A DNA stretch of 64,000 nucleotides from Circinella minor (lineage: Eukaryota; Mucoromycota; Mucoromycetes; Mucorales; Lichtheimiaceae), in NCBI GenBank assembly GCA_016758965.1, contig JAEPRB010000004.1, positions 1 to 64,000 on the forward strand, in the 5' to 3' direction. Both the position numbers and the translations under genes were made by a program. Numbering within the stretch: position 1 is the stretch's first letter; each line of letters starts with the position of its first letter. Below, one piece after another: positions 59,811 through 64,000 of the stretch. A model generated the notes under the pieces. The model searched no databases. It saw only the letters and a program-made list of their open reading frames with translations, and had not been told where the DNA came from.

Positions 59811-61336
59811 TCACAATACATTCCTCTTTCCCATCTTCCTTCGACGTATTGTCAAAGATCCTTCCTCGCTACTATTCTTGTATTCGTCATGGATTACTTC
59901 ATGTCTTGTGGTCATATTATGTGATGGGGGATATAAGAATCCATTGACAACACTAATTGGTATATCATGCAATTCCGGCATCCAGTCATCTGGACGCTTT
60001 TCTTCATATTGGGATTTGTCAATACGCATGACATTGGCATGTTCATCTGATATAAGATGATATTGCTTAATGATTAGCTATCTCTTCTAACATTTTTAAG
60101 TAGCATTTCACTTTCCTCCGCCTCGTTATTCTCACTTAAAAAAAGAAATGGTTGTTTGTTTTTTCATCCATTACCTGTAAGACAGTAATATGAGTCGAAT
60201 GGCGCAGTGTTCATGAGGTTTATACTCATAAATGAGAAGAAAATGAACCATACAAATGTCATTAACCAAACGGGAATGGCCAGTGCCCAGTAACTATTTT
60301 TTTGTGAGAAATAATGATGATACTAGTCAGATGATTTATCCATGGGGTCTAGACAAATAAACGTATATATATACCGTTTTGGATAATAGGTGATTCCAAG
60401 ACTATGCAGGATTTCATCAGGAACGTATGCCCAGATCAAATAGATTGCTAAAAATAAAGATGGTAAATATGAGATCAGAAAGTTTAATTGACTCAACTAT
60501 TTCCCGACGGTACTTTTTAATTATTTTCACCTTCCTACCTAATGCAACAAATGATGCAAGATACATGACAAACCCATAATACTCGTAGATTGGTGTTTTA
60601 TTTGTAATAGCTACTGGTGGCGCTCGTTCTACTGGAAATGAAACGGCTGGAATCCTGCTATAATTTTATCATTTCTTTGATGAATAAAAACAAGAGGATA
60701 TATCATTTTGGCCATTTTCTAATACAAAAAAAAGAAGTTGAAGTGAAGGACTCTCTTACTCTGAATAGGATCGTGGCCGATGACCTTTTCGAAATTTCGT
60801 AGAATCGTCACTTGTAGTAGTTGTTGGATCGTTTAATTCAAGTGTTGCTGCCAGTGCTTCTCTTACATTTACAGGTTTTGGCTGTGTGGTTTTATTACCC
60901 TTTCGTCCATATTTTGTACTAAGGAAACTACTAAATGAGTTCCGCCGTTGAACAGGTCTATATTATATATAAGTTAATTAGTCTTTTTTTTGCATCTTGA
61001 AAAGGTTAAAATGACATAATATTAATCTTCTCTTTCTACAACTTACGCATTTCTCCTTTCTCCATCAAAATTAGGTGAAATTGACGATGATGGTCGAGAT
61101 TGTTGGCTTGATCCTCGTTGCATACTAATATTAGGTCGCTTAGAAGATAAACTTGCTGTGGCAAGAAGCGCATAATTGACGAGTGCTGGGAGAGATGGTG
61201 TTGATCTTGAAGTCAATAGTGATGGGTGCGAGTCATTACTTTCTGGTGCCGAATGCTGTTCATCGTTATGTTCGTGGTCCTGTTCCTGTTCCTGAAACCT
61301 TGCTTTCCCAAGTTGCTCTGTACCAGCGTTGTGCAT
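59811..61336 (-). CDS. PIGP: PIG-P (GPI-GlcNAc transferase subunit), with long extra termini
   Basis: Six exons (61336-61047, 60957-60760, 60657-60539, 60447-60375, 60293-60175, 60046-59811) give 344 residues. The PIG-P domain (about 165-265) has two hydrophobic hairpins: VYEYYGFVMYLASF-like IYEYYGFVMYLASFVALGIY, then AYVPDEILHSLGITYYPKRY, WALAIPVWLMTFVWFIFFSF, and the ER-facing PFDSYYCLTDEHANV. This subunit belongs to the complex that starts GPI anchor synthesis on the cytosolic face of the ER. The N-terminal 165 residues are acidic and Ser/Gln-rich, with RGSSQQSRPSSSISP and a basic SxxRKG-type stretch, and the C-terminal 80 residues are charged. Neither extension is part of the core PIG-P domain. 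Confidence 0.9.
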
Positions 61337-61428
61337 GTTTTATTTTTATTTTATTTTTAAGAAAAAAACGAACAAAAAAAAAGACAAAATAAAGTTTTGC
61401 AGAGTGCGGAATTATTTTTGCCAACTAC

Positions 61429-61469
<41 letters not shown>

Positions 61470-61735
61470 GTACCAAACGACAGAATGCTTTTAAGTGACC
61501 ACGCTCTTCTTGTATTAGTAAATAACAAGCATAAAATGGTCATCCTCATTAAAATACAAATTATTATTATTATTATTAATATTATTTATGGATTTTGTTT
61601 GTGAATATGCTAAATTAAATAAAAAGACAAAAAATATATATATATATGACAGCTAAAGCTACTACTATTACTACTATACAAGTATGCATAAGATATGCAA
61701 TAAGAAAAAGATTAAATCAGAGCAGAAAAAGAATA
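61337..61735. other. Intergenic between two minus-strand genes
   Basis: Promoter of PIG-P and 3' flank of the second MFS gene, with a composite microsatellite at 61429-61469. No gene or RNA is recognised. Confidence 0.6.
61429..61469. repeat. Compound (CA)n(TA)n microsatellite
   Basis: About 11 CA units are followed directly by about 9 TA units. Likely to be hypervariable. Confidence 0.9.
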
Positions 61736-63593
61736 TTAATAGAAAATCTTGACATCTTTATGGCCATAACCATATTTTCGAATAACCATATAAATGAAAT
61801 GAATGAATGCTAATAAAGCAACCAACCCATGACCAATACCAAGCAAAAGGAATGGTGCACCTTTCATCCATTTGTCAAAGAGAACACCTCCAACCTTAGA
61901 AACAATCATGATACCGATACAGCCACACAGCGAATAAACACCGGCAACGCCACCACGATATTCAGGCTTGACATGATTGCGTGCAATTAAGGCCATACTA
62001 CTAACAATCATTCCTATTTTAATATATCAGACATTGTTATTGATTAGTTATTTTCTACTCCCATTATAGTATTATATTCTTGTTTTTTTTTTTTGAAATC
62101 TTCTTAATAATAGTGGCATGTATATTTACCATATTCGCCCATTGCCAATAAAACAACAAATGCCAAACTTGTGTTGGCAGTTGGATCAATAGTAAATGCA
62201 AAAGGAATACAACCAGCAACTCCAATGCATCCTGCAATGATCAATGACCATTCTTTCGAAAAATGAGAGCCTAAACCAAAGAATGGTGCAACAACTAAAG
62301 CGACAGATTGAGCAATACCTAGAAAAAGTAAAATTATTTATCAATAACTTTGTTACCTTAGTACGCGGTCTACATTGATAAATATTATTGTAATAGAATC
62401 TAATAATTTACCTGTCATAGTTTGTGTCGACGATGATGCATAAGGACAATAGGAGCCCACTTTACATCTTCCAATGTCGATATAATATTGTTGCACCCAC
62501 AGGGAAATGAAATGTGTAATGATTACTTCGTCAGCCCGTGCAAAGAAACTGGAAACATAACCAAGAGCAATTCTTGGATCTTTTGCTGCCATTATACCGT
62601 GGCGTAAATTATCTACTACTTCCACACTTTTTGTTTTCCATCCTGACATAGCAACAATATTGCTACCGCTATTCTTTGTTATAGAAGCAATGTGGCGTGT
62701 ATTTTTTGGAGTAATAAACCATAAAATAAATCCGAGGGCGATAGTAACAGCTCCAATGACAGCGTAACCGTATATAATAAGTCGAGGATCAAACTGAGAT
62801 TCGACAAGATGTGACATGCGTGTTGGGACAGAAAAAAGAACGAATGCGGCAAAAATAGCTCCTAAACCCGAGCATGTACCAATTAATCCAGATGCTAACC
62901 CACTACGTTCACCAGGTACAACTTCAAGTAAAAATCCTAATCGATAATATATATTTATTAGTAAAAATTACCATACATACAATTATCACGTAAGCATGGT
63001 AATCACAGAATTATTAAATCACCGAGTATAATAAAATAAGTAAACTCACCAGCCATCATGCAAGTCGTTCCCGCAGTACCCACGCTATAGATAAAACGCA
63101 GAATTAAAAGAGTCGGATAAACATCTGATGCATAGGGATACGCGATTACAATGATACCCATAATAACAAAGGATATAGAATTGATTGTTCGTTTCTCCAA
63201 GTAGTCAGATGCAACACCCCAACATAAGACAGCAACCATAGATATAAACTCGGAATAAAATGATAAAGACCCGGTAATATCACCAGCACTATCATCAACG
63301 AAGAGTAAACTAGTGAGAGTCCATGATTGTGCGGCTGAGAAGTAGACAATAACGGCAAGTGATGCAAAAACCGAAAATAAAAAGAAGAAAAATTGTATAG
63401 GATGGACGTGTGCTTTTAATGGAACTAGCCATAAAAACTTGCGAATTTCTTCTTCCTCTTGATTATCGTTATCAACGTGTATACTGCTGCTATTATTGGT
63501 TCCATGATCGGCTGTCATTGCAAGATCATCATGATGATAGTAACTATCATTTGCTATGACTTGTTCTTTGTCGTAATATTCCTTGTTAGACAT
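61736..63593 (-). CDS. Major facilitator superfamily transporter, copy 2
   Basis: Four exons (63593-63050, 62936-62412, 62318-62130, 62013-61736) give 511 residues, clearly paralogous to the gene at 18065-20046: AHVHPIQFFFFLFSVFASLA, LRFIYSVGTAGTTCMM, GLIGTCSGLGAIFAAFVLFS, DPRIALGYVSSFFARADEVI, GIAQSVALVVAPFFG and RGGVAGVYSLCGCIGIMIVS correspond throughout. The acidic N-terminus and central loops differ most. I start at 63593 rather than the upstream in-frame ATG at 63618-63620, because ACAATGTCT at 63593 has the same context as the first copy and gives a matching N-terminus (MSNKEYY.. against MSSDLTV..). An extra nine residues would be added by the other start. Substrate is unknown. Confidence 0.85.
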
Positions 63594-64000
63594 TGTTTCA
63601 TTGGAACATGGGGGGTACATCTTGTTATATATACAAAACCGTTAGAATTTTAACAGTGGGAGCAAAGAAAAAGAACAAATTCTTTGTCGGTTTGACTTAT
63701 GAAAAGTTAGGGAAAGCACAATTGATGAAGTTGTTGAAAAGGCTGATTCATTTATTTAGATTGTAAGAAGAAGCAAAGCGCGACAACTCATCGAGCGGAT
63801 GGAATATATAAAAAAAATGCTTGGCAAGTTTCTCAGTATCACATCATCTTCAAGTGTTCCGTTTGATCTGATAATTTCCCATGTGTTTATAGTAATAATT
63901 ACTTCACTGCGCTAATTTTTCTTTGTAGAAGGTAAAATATATTTTCCCCGCTATTATACACATTGATAGGTACAATTGGAAGACGTTTGTAGTTAGTTAT
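63594..64000. other. Promoter region of the second MFS gene
   Basis: AT-rich upstream flank up to the window end. An in-frame ATG at 63618-63620 would extend the MFS protein by nine residues. No other gene is recognised. Confidence 0.55.

Overview
The window looks like nuclear DNA of an early-diverging fungus, most likely a Mucoromycota (Mucorales-type) species. It is very AT-rich, with many A/T homopolymers and microsatellites. It is densely packed with eukaryotic genes carrying short GT-AG introns (roughly 45-120 nt) and several very small exons. The conserved proteins (Boi-type SH3/SAM/PH protein, copper-fist factor, SPX phosphate transporter, Lag1, PIG-P, DUF4743 Nudix) are of fungal type. 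The phylum assignment is inference from gene style, not from a search. No rRNA, tRNA, CRISPR array, prophage or plasmid feature was found.

Layout. 1-10 kb (+ strand): a Cys-cluster/Asn-Gln-rich putative regulator, two small unknown proteins, the proteasome beta-2 subunit (PUP1) and an unknown low-complexity protein. 10.6-15.1 kb: CENP-T (-) and splicing factor CWC22 (+) diverge from one 229-bp promoter. 15.7-16.4 kb: a secreted Cys-rich, probably GPI-anchored protein (-). 18-20 kb: an MFS transporter (+). 20.9-24.1 kb: an SH3-SAM-PH-CH polarity protein (-). 24.2-27.2 kb: a gene desert with a perfect palindrome. 27.2-29.9 kb: SPX-type phosphate transporter (+). 30-32.4 kb: a divergent calmodulin and a copper-fist factor (-). 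33.7-37.2 kb: a membrane-anchored ubiquitin protease and a peroxisomal hydratase-2 (+). 37.3-41.4 kb: a Nudix protein (-), HPRT/XPRT (+) and an SDR reductase (-). 41.4-43.9 kb: no genes, but a 101-bp pogo-like MITE. 43.9-47.1 kb: a 1039-residue membrane-anchored protein made of about 28 copies of a 29-residue repeat (-). 47.7-63.6 kb (all -): an O-fucosyltransferase-like protein, ceramide synthase, HIS3, glutamine synthetase, PIG-P and a second copy of the MFS transporter.

The genes are mostly unrelated housekeeping functions. Links that can be argued are the two MFS paralogs in opposite orientation 42 kb apart, a peroxisomal hydratase-2 and a FabG-like SDR within 5 kb of each other, and local control sites: a perfect Gcn4/Cpc1 site before HIS3 and a GATA-motif cluster before glutamine synthetase.

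Gene models were joined by hand from splice sites and reading phase. All multi-exon models close in frame, but splice positions could be off by a base or two and have no transcript support. The most unusual items are the repeat protein at 43865-47088, the ceramide synthase terminal intron whose retention would remove a KKxx signal, the CH domain added to a Boi-type protein, the Cys cluster carried on a 42-nt exon, and the MITE.
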